Assembly (NCBI GenBank): GCA_037013685.1
Contig: CM072906.1
Location: forward strand, 3,695,001 to 3,759,000
Length of the DNA: 64,000 nt
Direction of reading: 5' to 3'
Source: Acridotheres tristis
Taxonomy: Eukaryota > Chordata > Aves > Passeriformes > Sturnidae
Shown here in pieces: positions 23,801-36,441 of this stretch. Made by a program: the position numbers and the translations under genes. The notes below the pieces were generated by a model, which searched no databases, was not told where the DNA came from, and saw nothing but the letters and a program-made list of their open reading frames with translations. The first letter of the stretch is position 1; each line of letters starts with the position of its first letter.

Positions 23801-26800
23801 GTTGTTTGAGGCTGAGACAGATGTGGAAAGAAAATGAAACAGCACACATTAAGAAATAGAGAAGAAAATGTGTATATTTGCTTTGGAAACAATGTGGCAT
23901 ATTTAAATAGAGAGAAACATTCTGAATTTTTTCCATCTTAAGTTCTGGCAGTTTTTAAAGTCTTATCAGTGAGCAGTGATAACTTGCAAACAATAAAGAA
24001 GCTAAATGTGAGCAGTTTGAGTTACAGCAGTTCATCCTTTTGTCTCTGTGGAAATGCAGAAATTATGGGACTTGTTTCACAGGCTTAAATTCAAGTTTCA
24101 AAGTCTTAGGTGAGATAGTGAAACCTAGTATTTGCATTCTGACATCTGTAGTTACTATGGTGGGTGTTCTGTATTACAGTACTAATAATATCTGAAAGGA
24201 TGATGTAAATGTCCTGAGCAGAGATGGCTTTTTTCACAAGCAATAGGCAGTTTTTTTAATGAAATCCTGCGTGAAAAAGCAGGTTATATTCAGCCACTGA
24301 TGTGCTGGCACTTTTAATACCATGCTGAAGAAATGTTTTTATTAAGGAGGTAGTAAGGGATTGGTGAAGCTCTCTTCTGATGTAAGATGCTCACCTAGGC
24401 TATCTGCCCTTTCAGCTGAGATTAAATAGTTACTCAAGCTTGTGCAGCTGTTTCCACAAAGTTTCATAGATGCCAGGGTCTGAAAACTGATTTGCTTAGT
24501 GGAGGCATGGCCATGCTGTAGCTTTTGGGTTTGAGGTTTGGATCGTGGTTAGAGAACCTGTGATGTCTTTTCTTTCAGGCATTGTCTGGAAAAAAACATG
24601 GTTGGGCTCAGTAGCCAAATCTTTGTCTTGCACTTGGGGACTGGGTGGCTCCCCTCACCTGATTGCACCCTTCTGATAGCTCCTGGGAAAAGCCCTTTCA
24701 GCATGTTCCTTGGGATTTTAGAATTGAGTCATCTTTGTGGATAAGTTTGACTGAATTAGTAATGACCAAAGTTGATGTTCCTGCTTCCTGTTGTCTCCCT
24801 CTTTACAACCTTGGTCCTTCACATGAGCTGAGCACTTTGTTTTCCCAGTGTGGACTTAGACTCCTCTGTGTAGGGCTTGAATTGATTCTTCTTACCTTCT
24901 TCAGCCACACTTCAAATAGTTCAGAACTGGCCACCAGTTATTACAAGCTTATGGGCAAATCAGTTTGGATTTAATGGCAGCTTTTTCTCCAGAAAGGTAC
25001 AATGTTCTTACTTGAAGTTCCTCTGCATGTACCTGAGGGCATTGTAAGGCCCTCTGAACTTAAATCTTACAGCTTTTGGGTTTTCAAAACGGGAATATTT
25101 AGACAAACTGTGCTGTGGAACAGAATAATGAGGACTGCATAGAGTCTGACAGGTTGTAAAATAAGTATGGTTGGGTTTTTTTTCCTCCACAATAACCGCC
25201 ATTCTTAATTTAATCTGGAAATTACTGACCAGTTGAAGGAATAACTTCTTTCCCCCTTCTTGTATCCTAAGTACCCAAGATCTATCATAACTTTGTACTG
25301 TTGGAAATGCTGGATGAAGAATTAGAATGTGGCATAAATATGGCATTTAATGTCATTTCTGACGTGAAGCTGTCAGTTAATAGATGTTCTCACCTTCCTA
25401 CCCCCACCAGTGGATTATGAGGCAAAACTCATTTAAGTGTTTAATTCCAAATGGAGCAGGCTGAAAACAGAAGTTCAGTGGAGTCTAGAGCTAACTGTGA
25501 CTTGTGTGTAGCTATTTCCAGAGAAGCTCTGTCTGGCAGTAACTGTATGAACTAGCCTATAAAATACTTCATGCAGCACTTAGAATGTTCTGTTCCTTAT
25601 CACTGATTGGAAAAAACTGTGAAGCAAAAGGAAGAAATGAAAACACACAACCCCACACCTGAACAGCATAGCAGCTTCTCTGTTCTCTTGTACTAGCTCA
25701 AAATACAATAAATCATTGTCTCCAGAATTCACTGGCACAGGTCTCAAATGCTTTCAGAGTCTGAAAAGAAAATTTTAAAAAGTAGAATGTTACTTTTAAA
25801 TAAAAGCATAATGTGACTTTGGTCTTCTGTTAGCATTTTCTAAAGACAGACTTTAGTTTAAGTTGGCTCCTTGATGTTCTTGTAAAGCTTTTTTATGATT
25901 GGATTTTTGTTTCCTGACTTGAACACTCGTTGGTGTCTAGCTCAGGAGACCATGTCCCATAGCTGTGTGTTGTTCTGGCCCTTCTGCTCACGTTGCACTC
26001 AGAGTTTTGGGGTCAGGCATGGTCCCAGCTCTGGCAGAAGTGTTTGTGGTGGGGGGCTGAGGGTGCTCACTCAGGCTGCAAATCCATGCACTAAATGTCC
26101 CAGCGTTTTTGGTCATGTATGGACACAGGAGCAAAACCACAAATGTGTATTATAGACATCTAAAGTTACTCTCAAATTCTTTTTCCTACACAGAGCTCAA
26201 CAAAAATCCAGTGGAAGGCTTTTCAGCGGGCTTAATAGATGACAATGATCTTTATCGATGGGAAGTCCTTATTATTGGTCCTCCAGATACGCTATAGTAA
26301 GTACTGATACTTATACAGAAACTTAAGTGAACTGGGATTTACAAGTTCTGGTTTGCTCCTACTCAATAGAAGCTAACCAAAACCTTTGTGCTGAATTAGG
26401 TAATGCTCTTCTGTTGCTAGCAGAATACGTGTAAATAGCTGCATTTGCTATGTAGAAGTTCTGAACTGCTTTGCTCCCTTGGGAAGAGGCAACACTGATC
26501 TCTTTGTACTTGTATGGAAAAGAAAGAGAATAGGTACATTTCGAGGCAGTTTCTGTTTTCTTTCACATGTAAGTAAGGCAGATAAAATCCAGTGTTTGCT
26601 GTTGCTGCTGGGAGGCTGTAGTTCAGCTGATAGTGCTGTGTTAAACCATTACAACTTGAGATGGTAGGAAAGGATGGAGTTCAGGCAGGATGTAGCTGGG
26701 GGAAGCTGCAGCAGTCCATAGCTTTAGCTTCAAACGCTGTCAGCTTGAGATGGGAGAAGCTGCAAGTGTGACCTGGAGTACTGTGGGGTGATCATCATCT

Positions 26801-29800
26801 TCTCCAGTTTGTGGGAAAAGGTTCTATGCCCAGGAGTGATCAGTTTAAAGTGTACTCTTAAAAATGAACTCTGTTCTCTTCATTAAACTGTTGCAGTGGT
26901 AAACTGCTGATACAAAAAGCCCAGTGACATTTACTTGAGGTCACTTTTGGTTGCAGCATGAAGTTCTGTGTGTCTGTCAGTAGACTTTGAATAAGTATTT
27001 AAACCCAGTAATCAAATTGTTTGGCTTTTCCTCAGACTCACTGCACTGTGGTTCTCATGTCTTGCATGAGATGGTTTCTCCAACTTCTGTTGACCTTTTC
27101 TGAGCAGTCTTGTGGTTCTGTTATATTCTCATGGCTATTTTATAAATATTGTCAATAAAGAAATGCTGGTGGTTCTAATTGATTGTCATCTTAGGTGTTA
27201 AAAGTTGCAATAGTGGTTTTTTAACTCCACTTTTATAGTGTCCTGGGCTTTTTTATTTTGAGGTGTTTAGGTAATAAACTCTTCTATTCCAGTCCCCATT
27301 TGGTGTTTTTCAGGGTAGTATTACACTGAATCCTTCTTCCCTGGGCTGTTGGATAAGAATGGTCATATATTATAGTTTACCTTAAACAATTTTCAAACAT
27401 CAGTCTCATTCCTGGTCCCACTTCATTTATTCTGAGTTTGCTTGAAAAGACTTAGTGCATTACTCTGCTGACAGAAACCCTTTCATCAGGAATTGTGCTA
27501 AAAATGGCCCTGATCTCCCTTAATTAACAGCTATATTTCATTAAGTGATATCTAATGTATATCCACTTCAAAACCTGTATTTATATGCAGTTGGTATGGG
27601 GCAACCAGGGGTGCCCTACAGTAGCTTCAGGATCTGCTTCTTTAAAAAGGAAAAGGAAGACTTTCTCAGTTTGAAAGGAAGGGTTTGGCTGGTTTGGGGC
27701 TATCAACAAGTGCAATCAAGCTCTCCTTTGTCTTGAGATTATGGATGTTAAAATAGTGTTTCTGGAATTCTTACCTCTCCTGGGATGAAGGATTCTTTGG
27801 AAACTGCCTTTTCTAAAACTTGTGAAAAATGAATGCTGTGGGTTCAAATCCCCTCAGCTGCTTCAAAGAGCAAAGTTACTTAAAGACAGTGCTTTTTGGG
27901 GTTATTTTTTGGTTTGTTTCTTTGGGTGTTTTGTTTTGTTGGTTTTTTTTTGAGACACCTGCTGGAACTGCACCCCTTTGGTTAGTGGTGGTAAAACATG
28001 TTATTTTTCCTCAGTAGCCAGTGCACTTTAGAGACTCCAGCTCCTTTACAAATACAGGAAAAAAAATGGCACTGAATAGTTTTCTATTCACCAATTCTTT
28101 TGTCTGTGTGGCTGCTGAGGAGTAGCTTGTCACACTGTGCATCTCATGCCACCTTTGGAGGTTTCTGTTGCACTTTTTGTTCTGCTTTTCCAATTCCAAA
28201 TTTTGTTACAACCTTCAGTTAGAAGAAATGACAGTAGCAGGACAAATGTTAAAATTGTTGACATTAGCAAAGTATTCCATCCATAAACCTTTCCATCTAA
28301 TCCATTTTTCAAAAGGGACTATTCCTGGCCTGTGACTCCACATAAAACCTGCATGTCTCTTGTTTATTATTGTTTTCCAGTGGAGTGGGTAACTAATGCA
28401 GAACACCTCACTGTCATGCCTGAGTCACTTTAGCTTAGTGTTGAAAAGGTGGCACTGGCAGTCTTTTTACATTTAATGCTCTAGACACAGCCAGAGCTTT
28501 CTGCAGTTTTTCCCTGGGGCTCACTGCTGGAGACTGAGATCACAAAATTAGGACTGAGGTCTCTAACAGAGGAAAATGGGTGTCTGCTGAGCTGGACTTG
28601 AAAAAGACAGTTATTGGCAATACCTTTTTTTCCCCTGTTAATAAATTTACTGGGAGGAAAAAATGTAAGTTGTGATTCCAGATGGTAAATTCCTTAGCAG
28701 ATTTTTTTTAATTTTTTTTTCCCCCACCCCCATGGTTTTTCCCCTCTGGAACATCATCCTAGTTCTAAAAAAGATCGTGCTGGGGAACTGGCAGTATCTT
28801 GTGAAAGGATCTTCTCAATGTAGAAACTCTTTACATTGCATATGGAAGTGTTGATACTGTTAATTACCAACATGATGTGGAGTTGTGTGAGGTGTAAACT
28901 TAGAACATCAGTTAAGTTCCAATCTTCAGCTTAAGCTTACAAGAAACTCTACTAAGATATTTTTGATTCCCCAGTGAAGGTGGTGTTTTCAAGGCTCATC
29001 TTACTTTTCCAAAAGACTACCCACTGAGGCCGCCAAAAATGAAATTCATCACAGAAATCTGGCATCCGAATGGTAAGAAATGTCAAAGTTTCAATTTCTT
29101 TTCACAGTTCAGAACTAAAACGCAGTGAAGACAAATAGATGTATTTCTGTTCGTGTTAGAAATATGAAACTCTGCTTTTACTTTGCCATTTTGCCCTCTT
29201 CACTTAATAGAGAAGTAATAACAATGGTAGAGTTTTTAGTAGTGCTGCTCTGAGAGCATAAAATACTCTTAAAGTATTTTCAAAAGCTGTTCAGAGTAGG
29301 TTCTTGCATTCTTGGTAATTGTTCAGGGATTTTTTTTTTTTCTTAATTTTTTTTTTTCCTAAGTGCAAAATTCTAGTCTGAGGAGAAACTTGACTTCTAT
29401 AGCTGCCTTATGTTATACCTTCAAATATTTCATGTTGCTGTTACTGACTTGGCAGTTCAGTATAGAAGGCCCAAGGTTGTCCTCATCTAGTGAAGCAAAG
29501 AAAATCTTGTAGTCCCTCTAAAGGAGACTTTTAATGCCTCATTTACCTATGGACTGGTGGAGATTGGATGGGAAGGTAAAATAAAATGGAAGATGTTTTT
29601 ACTGGGGAAGAGAAATGTTCTTCAACCTCAGGAACTGTAGATGTTGAAAGGTGGGAGGAGACAGTGCTCCCATCAAAAGGACAGGGAATATTTTAATGCT
29701 GTGTCAGTTCAGCTCTGGAAATATCAGAGTACTTGTCAGGCACTTTCTAATTCCAGCAGTTTAAATCATATTTCAATATGTTCCAGTAATATCCAGCTGA

Positions 29801-32800
29801 TGCTGTTGCTGTGGAAAAAAGTCACTCTCGAGTTTGCTGAACTTAACAGAAAAATCTGTAGTGGAAGCCTGTCTAAATAAATAGTGTTGAGAGTTGCAGC
29901 ATGGTGTTAGACTGAGTCCTTCCTCCCCATGTGACCTCTCTCTCAGGAGTCCAGGCACATTCAGGCTTCCACCAAGCCCTGTTTATTACAGTTTAAGTTC
30001 TCCAATAGTTAATGACTTTCTTTCTTTATATAAAGTGTCTTCAGTAACGTGTTGGAGTGGCTGGAATGAAGACGAACAGTTCCATGAGTGTCCTGAAGAA
30101 ATGCCAGCATGTTGTTCATGACTGAAATATGCCTTGTTCTATTTTGTAGTTGACAAGAACGGTGATGTCTGCATTTCAATTCTTCATGAGCCTGGAGAAG
30201 ACAAATATGGCTATGAAAAACCTGAGGAACGCTGGCTTCCCATTCACACAGTGGAAACTATAATGATTAGTGTTATTTCTATGCTGGCAGATCCCAATGG
30301 CGATTCTCCTGCTAATGTTGATGCAGCGGTAAGGCTTTCCTTGGTCTGCCAATTGTCTTCCATGTAGAAACCTTGCAATGGAGTTCTGTTGCTAGTTGAG
30401 CAAACAGTAACTTTAGGAAGAGCCTTTCTATCACAGACTAAGGCTGCCATTGTGTTGGGAAAAGCAGTGGTGTTAGATGGAACTGCTAATTAGCCTTGGG
30501 AAATTTTTTTCTCTTCTCTAGAACAGTCTTCCTGTCCCATGGATTAGAGCAGTAGGTTTGACTGTGCAGGTCTGTGCTCTGAGAAGATACTCAAAGGCTC
30601 TACTGGGCATCTGACCTTCAACAGGGAGGGTTGTCCCAGACTAGACTGACTGGCTCAGGAGTGAGGAAAAATGGTCTGATTTTCAGTCAGAGACCAGGGT
30701 GAATGTGCAGGTGTGAGATGCAAGTGTTGGATGCAGCACAGTGTTCTGGAGCATGGTCTGTGCTGTGTGTATAAACACAGCTCTCAGCCCTCTAGGAGAG
30801 CTGTGTTAGAGCAGAATAGAACAGTGAGGCTGAGAAATGTTTGTGGTGGGGAGAGAAAAAAGTCTCAGTTCTGGAAGGGCATAGGAGGACAGACTTCAGG
30901 CCCTGCTCATCTGACATAACACTGACATGCTCTTGAATTGCAGTTCAGCAGTTAGTGTTGTCTTCTCACAAAAGAGAAGTTCTAGCCTTTGTAACTGTGG
31001 GAGTGAGGAAGGAGGAGATGAGAATTGTGAGATGCAGAGTTTTGTAAAGGAATTCTAACCTGCTCTGTCAGCCAAGCTATAGCTTGGTGGGTGGGAGTTT
31101 TGTAGTTTCCTGGAGCCTTTGATCTGCTATGTTGTGAGTATTTTCAAAGGTGAAAAATCGTCATGGGAAGAGACATGGAACAAATTTAATGGGAAGAAAA
31201 CAGAAAATAAAAAGTTATAGTGAACAACTTCCTCATTGAACCTTTTTGTGTCATGTTACTGGTGGAAGCAGACACCCAGGAAATATGGACATTTCCTGCT
31301 GAGAGCACTGGGAGGAGCAAGTTTTTAATGAAATGCTAGAAGTGCAGTTAAAATTCCTCAGTTCACAAACTCTTGAATGTAGCTGGCCTAACCCTGGAGA
31401 AAGCACATGCTTTTAGCTGTGCTTGTCACCTTCTTGACATCAGACTTTGTATTGTGCCCCACTCTGACAACTACTTCAGGAGTGGGTTTTTTATTTTTTT
31501 GCTTTTTTTTTCCTTAGGAAAGTTAGGCAGAAAATGAATTTGCCTTAGGGCAAATGTCAAAAATGAAAACAGCCTTTTCTAGCCCAGCATGAAAGAACAA
31601 AAAAAATCCAAATTTGACTGTAGAGATGATAGTAGTGAGGCATCACTTCAGATGCTAGAAACTATTTTTCTGGCTGCAGCATTACATGTTTCAAGGAACT
31701 TCTAAAGTTCTGCTTGAGCAGTTGGCTTCTCCTGCTGGATTGTAGATCTCTTCATATTAGCAAAAAACACCCAACAGGGTAATGAAGAATCAGCAGCTCC
31801 TGTGTTTACTACAGCAATAAAATTTGGCAGTTACTATAAGATACTTTGTTTACTGTGATTAGTTTCTGCTTTTAAATGAGTCTAGTGAATAAGGTGTTAC
31901 AGGCAGTTCATAGGATTATAAGGGCAGGGGATATACTTGCTTTCAGGAAAAATGAACTATGCATGTTGGAGTACTATCTCTTGGAGTGGGAGAAAAATGA
32001 GGGTCAGGAACCTGAATAGATACTTTGAAAAGCAAATAGAACAGTTTGTGACCTAAAATAACGTTTTTGGAGATTCAGCTGTCAAATTGGAAACTCTGCT
32101 TGCTATTCAAATCTGAACAATTCATAGAACTACAAATATAAAAAGTAGAAACAAAAACTAAGGCTCTGAAGCTCAGAGGGCACAAATTCAATGCTTTTCT
32201 TGGCCTTAAGCCATCTTGTGTAAGCTGTCCTGTGTCCCAGTCCAAGGAACCAAATGTTTGCTGCATGAATTGCTGAAAAAGAACAAACTGATCAGTAGCC
32301 TTATTTGTGCTTTCATAGGAAGGTTAAGACATGCTGGGCTCTCCAGTGTGCTGATGGTTTAAGTGAGCCTGGAGGTGATGAGTGTTAGGGTATGCCATTT
32401 ATACAACCTTCACCCCAGGGGGACTGGAAAGGTGTCCTGTGCTAGGTGCCTCGGGTGAAACAATGTGGGGGTTTTCAATCCCTTCCCTCACCCCTGCAGT
32501 AAGAACATATTGCTTGTATCAGAAACTAAGAACTGTAGAACTTCATGAAATTAGGGGTTCTTTATGTTTTCCCCACCACTTCTGACTGGAAGGCAGTACC
32601 CAGCACATCAATCTTAACCACACCTGATGCTCCTGTGCTTTCATCTGAGCTCGCTGTGAGCCTGGCACAGAACAAACCTGGCTGCACATTCTCATGTAGG
32701 TTTTTGTGATACCTTGATGTGTGCATCTCTGGGTTCAGACTTCCCTCTTACCTGTCTTCCTGCTCATCTTTATCTTGGCTCTTCATCTCTGCAGTTCTGA

Positions 32801-33547
32801 AATCAGATCCCTGTCACAGAGAGCAGCCAGCCCTGTAGGTGAGCTGAGTATTCTCCTAAGGTCTTTCTCACAGAGAAATATCTTACAGCCATATCTAACT
32901 AGGAGGTGTTTGCTTTTGAAGGACACTGCTGTGCCTCTTCTAGATACTGTGACTTCTTTATTTCTGTCCTGGAGTGTCCTGGCTAGATTGAAGGGAACTG
33001 AAATGGTCTTAAAAAAAAAAAAAATCTCAGAGTACCTGTTGGCTCCACAGTACCTGTGTACCTTTTTCAGCACTGCAGTTAAAGACACTGTCTCTAACAC
33101 ATAACAGCTTGTGGTCTGCAGGTTGAGTTTGCTGTTACTTTGCAGGCTGAAGCAAATAGATTTTAGCACAGACAATGTGAAATACTGATAAAACACCAGG
33201 TTAGTCTTGGAGCATGCCTAAAATCCAGAGGAAAAATTGCATCCTCACTGTCTTGTGAGCAGCTGGCACAGAAACCCAGAGCAAACTTTCAAAAGTCCTG
33301 AATATCACAGATTTTCAGTGAGTAGCTCAATGATTGTAAGCAAATTTAGGTATTGACTAGATGGCTAATGTCTGAAAGTATAAACACCAAGAGTCTTCCT
33401 AGAGCTTGTACAACTCCTTGTTGTAGGACTGACATCTGAAAGCTGTCTATTCAATTACAGAAAGAATGGAGAGAAGACAGAAATGGAGAATTTAAAAGAA
33501 AAGTTGCCCGCTGTGTAAGAAAAAGCCAAGAAACTGCTTTTGAGTGA
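11816..33547 (+). CDS. UBE2G1: Ubiquitin-conjugating enzyme E2 G1 (complete, 5 coding exons)
   Basis: CDS = join(11816..11861, 26194..26296, 28975..29072, 30150..30328, 33461..33547), 513 nt, 170 residues plus TGA, the usual length of the family. All four junctions are GT-AG and in phase. The product takes ubiquitin from E1 as a thioester on its active-site cysteine and passes it to substrates with an E3; UBE2G1 is known to extend Lys48-linked chains with CRL4 ligases. Visible: N-terminal helix (residues 1-18), HPN motif (80-82), catalytic Cys90 (TGC at 30170-30172), and the acidic loop after the cysteine (about 94-112, [17 protein letters not shown]) that marks the UBE2G/UBE2R class. As far as I can recall the human protein, I see no substitution. 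The ATG has A at -3 and an in-frame TGA at 11564. UBE2G2 is excluded by the N-terminus. Confidence 0.97.
12903..12912. promoter_or_regulatory. NRF1-like motif CGCATGCGCG
   Basis: CGCATGCGCG is close to the palindromic NRF1 consensus GCGCATGCGC, a common element of CpG-island promoters. It lies about 1.1 kb downstream of the UBE2G1 ATG, in intron 1 near the far end of the island, next to a perfect inverted repeat (12912-12932). Confidence 0.45.
12912..12932. repeat. Perfect inverted repeat (9-bp arms, 3-nt loop)
   Basis: GGAGCCGCA at 12912-12920, CAA, then TGCGGCTCC at 12924-12932. It could form a stable hairpin in DNA or in the UBE2G1 primary transcript. It sits at the distal end of the CpG island, next to an NRF1-like site. 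Confidence 0.85.
26194..26296 (+). CDS. UBE2G1: UBE2G1 coding exon 2
   Basis: Encodes residues 16-50 (starts [14 protein letters not shown], ends IIGPPDTL then a split Tyr). This is the first part of the UBC fold. Donor is TA|GTAAGT, a near-consensus site. Confidence 0.97.
28975..29072 (+). CDS. UBE2G1: UBE2G1 coding exon 3
   Basis: Encodes residues 50-83 ([20 protein letters not shown] up to the HPN triad at 80-82). This covers the beta-sheet core of the UBC domain. Acceptor gattccccag, donor G|GTAAGA. Confidence 0.97.
30150..30328 (+). CDS. UBE2G1: UBE2G1 coding exon 4 (catalytic cysteine)
   Basis: Encodes residues 83-142, including [12 protein letters not shown] with Cys90 at 30170-30172, the acidic loop and the SPANVDAA segment. 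Acceptor ctattttgtag, donor GCG|GTAAGG. Confidence 0.97.
33461..33547 (+). CDS. UBE2G1: UBE2G1 coding exon 5 and stop
   Basis: Encodes residues 143-170 ([20 protein letters not shown] then KSQETAFE) and TGA at 33545-33547. The exon continues 37 nt past the stop to a strong donor, GTAAGT at 33585, so the gene has an intron in its 3'UTR. Confidence 0.96.
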   Translation, partial: KEWREDRNGEFKRKVARCVRKSQETAFE

Positions 33548-33584
33548 CACTTATTCAGCAGCTAGTAGCTTCACTTTTTTCAGG

Positions 33585-35668
33585 GTAAGTATCTTTCTCA
33601 AGACAAGTCAGTTGCCTGAGCTGAGGATTTCCTGCCTAAGTGTTGCTGAAGTATTTTTCTCCCCCTCAAAAGCAAAAAGAAACCCCCAAACTGTTCTTCT
33701 CAGCTGCATGATCTCAGTGGAGCTCTTTGGCTGGATGCAGTACTAAAGACTAAAAGAATTTAAGTGCACTTGACAGCCTATTCTGCCAAAATTGGGGAAC
33801 TTCTCTTGTATTCTTGTGTTTTATGCTGTTCAGAAGTTGAACTTCTCTTTATCAGAATTCATCCTGCTTTATTAATGGCACTTAGAGGTTACTGGAGCTG
33901 AAATAGAAGGGGGTGATAATTCCTTGATATTCGTTATTGTGAAGAACACTTATTAGAATCTTAAAAGCATCTTAAGTGTCTTGTTTATCTCAGGAGTTGT
34001 GGATTATCTTGCAGATGTTGGTGGCATGTTGCACATAGGAGTTAAATGAGACTTCAGTGAGGTTATCAGGAGCCACTGAGAAGGGTTTGTTTCAGGTATC
34101 TCTGGGAATTTTAACAAAAAGTCTCCTGGAACAGCAGAAAGCATCAAATTGAGATATTACACATCAATAATATCAAGAAAGGTGGTATTCTCTTCAGCAG
34201 CCCAAAAAGCATGTTTAGTGAGGAAGGCTTGGGAATAGCTTCATAAAAACAGCTATGAAAAAAGCTTGGAAACTGAACTGTGGCATATCTGAGAGCTTGG
34301 ACAAGTTTTGATCTGAGAGTGGCTGATGTGATATTTGCATTTTTTGCCACCGTGTTAAAGAGCTTCTGACTCAAGATACTTACTCTAATTTACACAATCC
34401 CACCTCAGTTTTAATGGGACTTTTTTTTTTTTAATAACTTCTTGTAGAAAGCCCTGTATTAAAGTATGGCACTTAAATCCCTGGCCTTTGGTCACTTTAT
34501 CTGGGGTATGCCAAGGAAAAACTTCCTTCATGAGCTAATAATTTCCTACTCTTGCTTTTCAAAGCAAAACAACTTCATGTTGAAGCTGTTGGTTGGTTTG
34601 GCAAATAAACTGCTCTGACCCATTTGGCTGGCAAACCCTAAATCCATATGTACTGGTTATCTACAGCATCCATAATTCACAGGGACAGAAATATGGCACT
34701 CTGTGTAGTTCAGAGGGGTTGTACTAACTGAACCAGAGCAGCTTACTACATTCTTCTGCTGGGTAGTTTTTTTTTAATCACAGTTGTACAGGAGAGAGTT
34801 CCTTTCTTACCCTTTTGTAAACACGGAGGGGGGTTGAGGGAAGGCTCCATCTATGATAGATTCGTTCTGCAGTCCCTCTTTGCAGAAATGCTTTGATTGA
34901 AAGGAACTTTCTCCAGTATGGATTAAGCATGAAAAATGCTTAATATTGATCAAAAGACTAAGCAGAGGAACAGAAAGTCTTGTACAGCTGCCTGTGACTG
35001 GAGTGCAAGAATTGTTAATACAGCTGACTTTTTTTTTCCTGTCTTGGAGAAAGGGAGTAACTGTGAGTAACACTCCAGAGTATCCTTAACTAACCTCAGC
35101 TCTGTTGCCATGTTGAACTTAGCTATAGTGAAACAATGCTCTTGACAAATATTTTAAGTAATTGGCTGTGTTGCTTTTTTGGAAGGCAAAAGCTTTTTTA
35201 AGTCTGGTGACTCCTCCCAAGTGAGCCATGGGCAGGGAATTGGATGAGAAGGGACCAGAGCTGGTTTCAAACCAGCCCAGTGTGACTGGGGGCTGTGGTG
35301 TCAGTGCTTGCTGTGCCATTTGTACCTACCGTTCACAGTAAGTAATGCACAGACTTGTCAGTGAGAAATCTGCAGTGTTTAGCCCTATGTGTGAATAATC
35401 AAAGCTTTACACACTGCACTCAACAAGCAACACGAGTTACAGGAGCCAGAAAGTCTGATCATTGAGTGAGCTTGGATACACGGTGTGCTGAACTAACTCC
35501 AGTCTTTCTCAGGTGATGAGTTTTTGGATTTATCTTCTGTTCAGAGGTATGTGAAGCTCTTGAACAAGTAATAATTAATCTTCTCGAGCTTGGAAAACTA
35601 ATTAACATCGTGAAAATAATTGAGGGTGAGGAGGGGGTTTTATTTTAATACCTGTGATTTCTTTACAG
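33585..35668 (+). other. UBE2G1: UBE2G1 intron within the 3'UTR
   Basis: Inferred from a strong donor (CAGG|GTAAGT) 37 nt after the stop codon and an acceptor (tttctttacag) at 35668, after which the sequence is a continuous UTR-like block. No coding potential or repeat was recognised inside. Messenger sequence would confirm the junction. Confidence 0.7.
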
Positions 35669-35890
35669 GTCTCCAATTGAGAAACATGGCACTGTTTTTT
35701 TTCCTGCACTCTACCCACCTATTGCTGGACTTCTGTTGTTACAAGTTGGCAAACACTGGCTGGAACTGGGCTGCAATAAAACATGCCAGTTATCAATGCT
35801 GACAAGAGCCTAACAAGTGCCAACACAAGATGATTACGCATTTTGAAATCTAATGAACTGCTTTAACCTTCAGGAAGAATTGTAAAGATG

Positions 35891-35898
35891 TGTACATA
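35891..35898 (+). promoter_or_regulatory. UBE2G1: Pumilio response element (UGUACAUA) in UBE2G1 3'UTR
   Basis: TGTACATA matches the known PUM1/PUM2 consensus UGUANAUA exactly. A near copy (TGTACATC) follows about 40 nt downstream. It lies on the sense strand in the conserved-looking first part of the 3'UTR, where it could bring repression or decay of the message. Confidence 0.5.
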
Positions 35899-36223
35899 GC
35901 ACAACATGATCCGGATAATATATATACTGTTCATGTACATCCACAAATACACATTGTACCAAATAATGCTGTCTGTAGTTAGGGATAGAATTGTGTAAAT
36001 TCTAAAGATTTTAGCAGGTTTTTTTTCTCTCCCTATTCATTGTTTCCTGAGTTAAAAAACAAAAACAAACAGCAACTTGTGAAGCATGTCAAAACCAATT
36101 AGGATACTAAGTTGTTTTTTTGGTTTTGGTTTTTTTTTTCCCCTCCCACTTTAATTTTCCTTTGACCCACCAAGGCTTAATTAAAATTTCTTGCTTATTA
36201 AAGTTTAGTATCTGGTTTTTTGG

Positions 36224-36244
36224 TTTTTTTTTTTTTTTTTTTTT
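36224..36244 (+). repeat. Poly-T tract (21 T)
   Basis: An uninterrupted run of about 21 T, preceded by TTTTTTGG and followed by GGTTTTTGG. A shorter tract of similar TTTTGGTTTTGG type lies about 100 bp upstream. If transcribed, it would be a poly-U tract in the UBE2G1 3'UTR. Length is likely polymorphic. Confidence 0.85.
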
Positions 36245-36435
36245 GGTTTTTGGAAATGTGGTCCCTTTTATTTCCCCCATCAGAACTTAAAATTTTCTTA
36301 ATTAAACCCTGAAAGGATTTGCTATCAATTACTTGTGTCTTCTTTTATGACCTTTGTAGTCTCAAAGGTGCTTTTTTTTTTCTTCACACCCCTTTTTAAA
36401 ACCCAGTTATTCATCCTTCTTGAATTTGGTATAGC

Positions 36436-36441
36436 AATAAA
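36436..36441 (+). terminator. UBE2G1: Candidate proximal polyadenylation signal AATAAA
   Basis: Canonical AATAAA about 770 nt into the last UBE2G1 exon, after the T-rich tracts. One of several candidates; which are used cannot be decided from sequence. Confidence 0.3.

Larger units (their letters stand above)
11862..26193 (+). other. UBE2G1: UBE2G1 intron 1 (14.3 kb)
   Basis: GT-AG intron; acceptor is ttttcctacacag. The first 1.2 kb is CpG island. The rest is ordinary A+T-rich intron with scattered homopolymer T runs (for example near 13889) and a small G+C-rich patch near 22.9-23.0 kb. I recognised no exon, RNA gene or mobile element in it. Confidence 0.85.

Noticed and set aside
32721..33196. 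Overlapping open frames of 127 (+) and 137 (-) codons in UBE2G1 intron 4
   Set aside because: They have no recognisable family, poor composition for coding sequence, a poly-A run inside, and each is the shadow of the other. Chance is sufficient.
35775..35780. AATAAA about 100 nt into the last UBE2G1 exon as the main poly(A) site
   Set aside because: Conserved-looking UTR sequence continues for at least 250 nt beyond it, so the message probably extends further.
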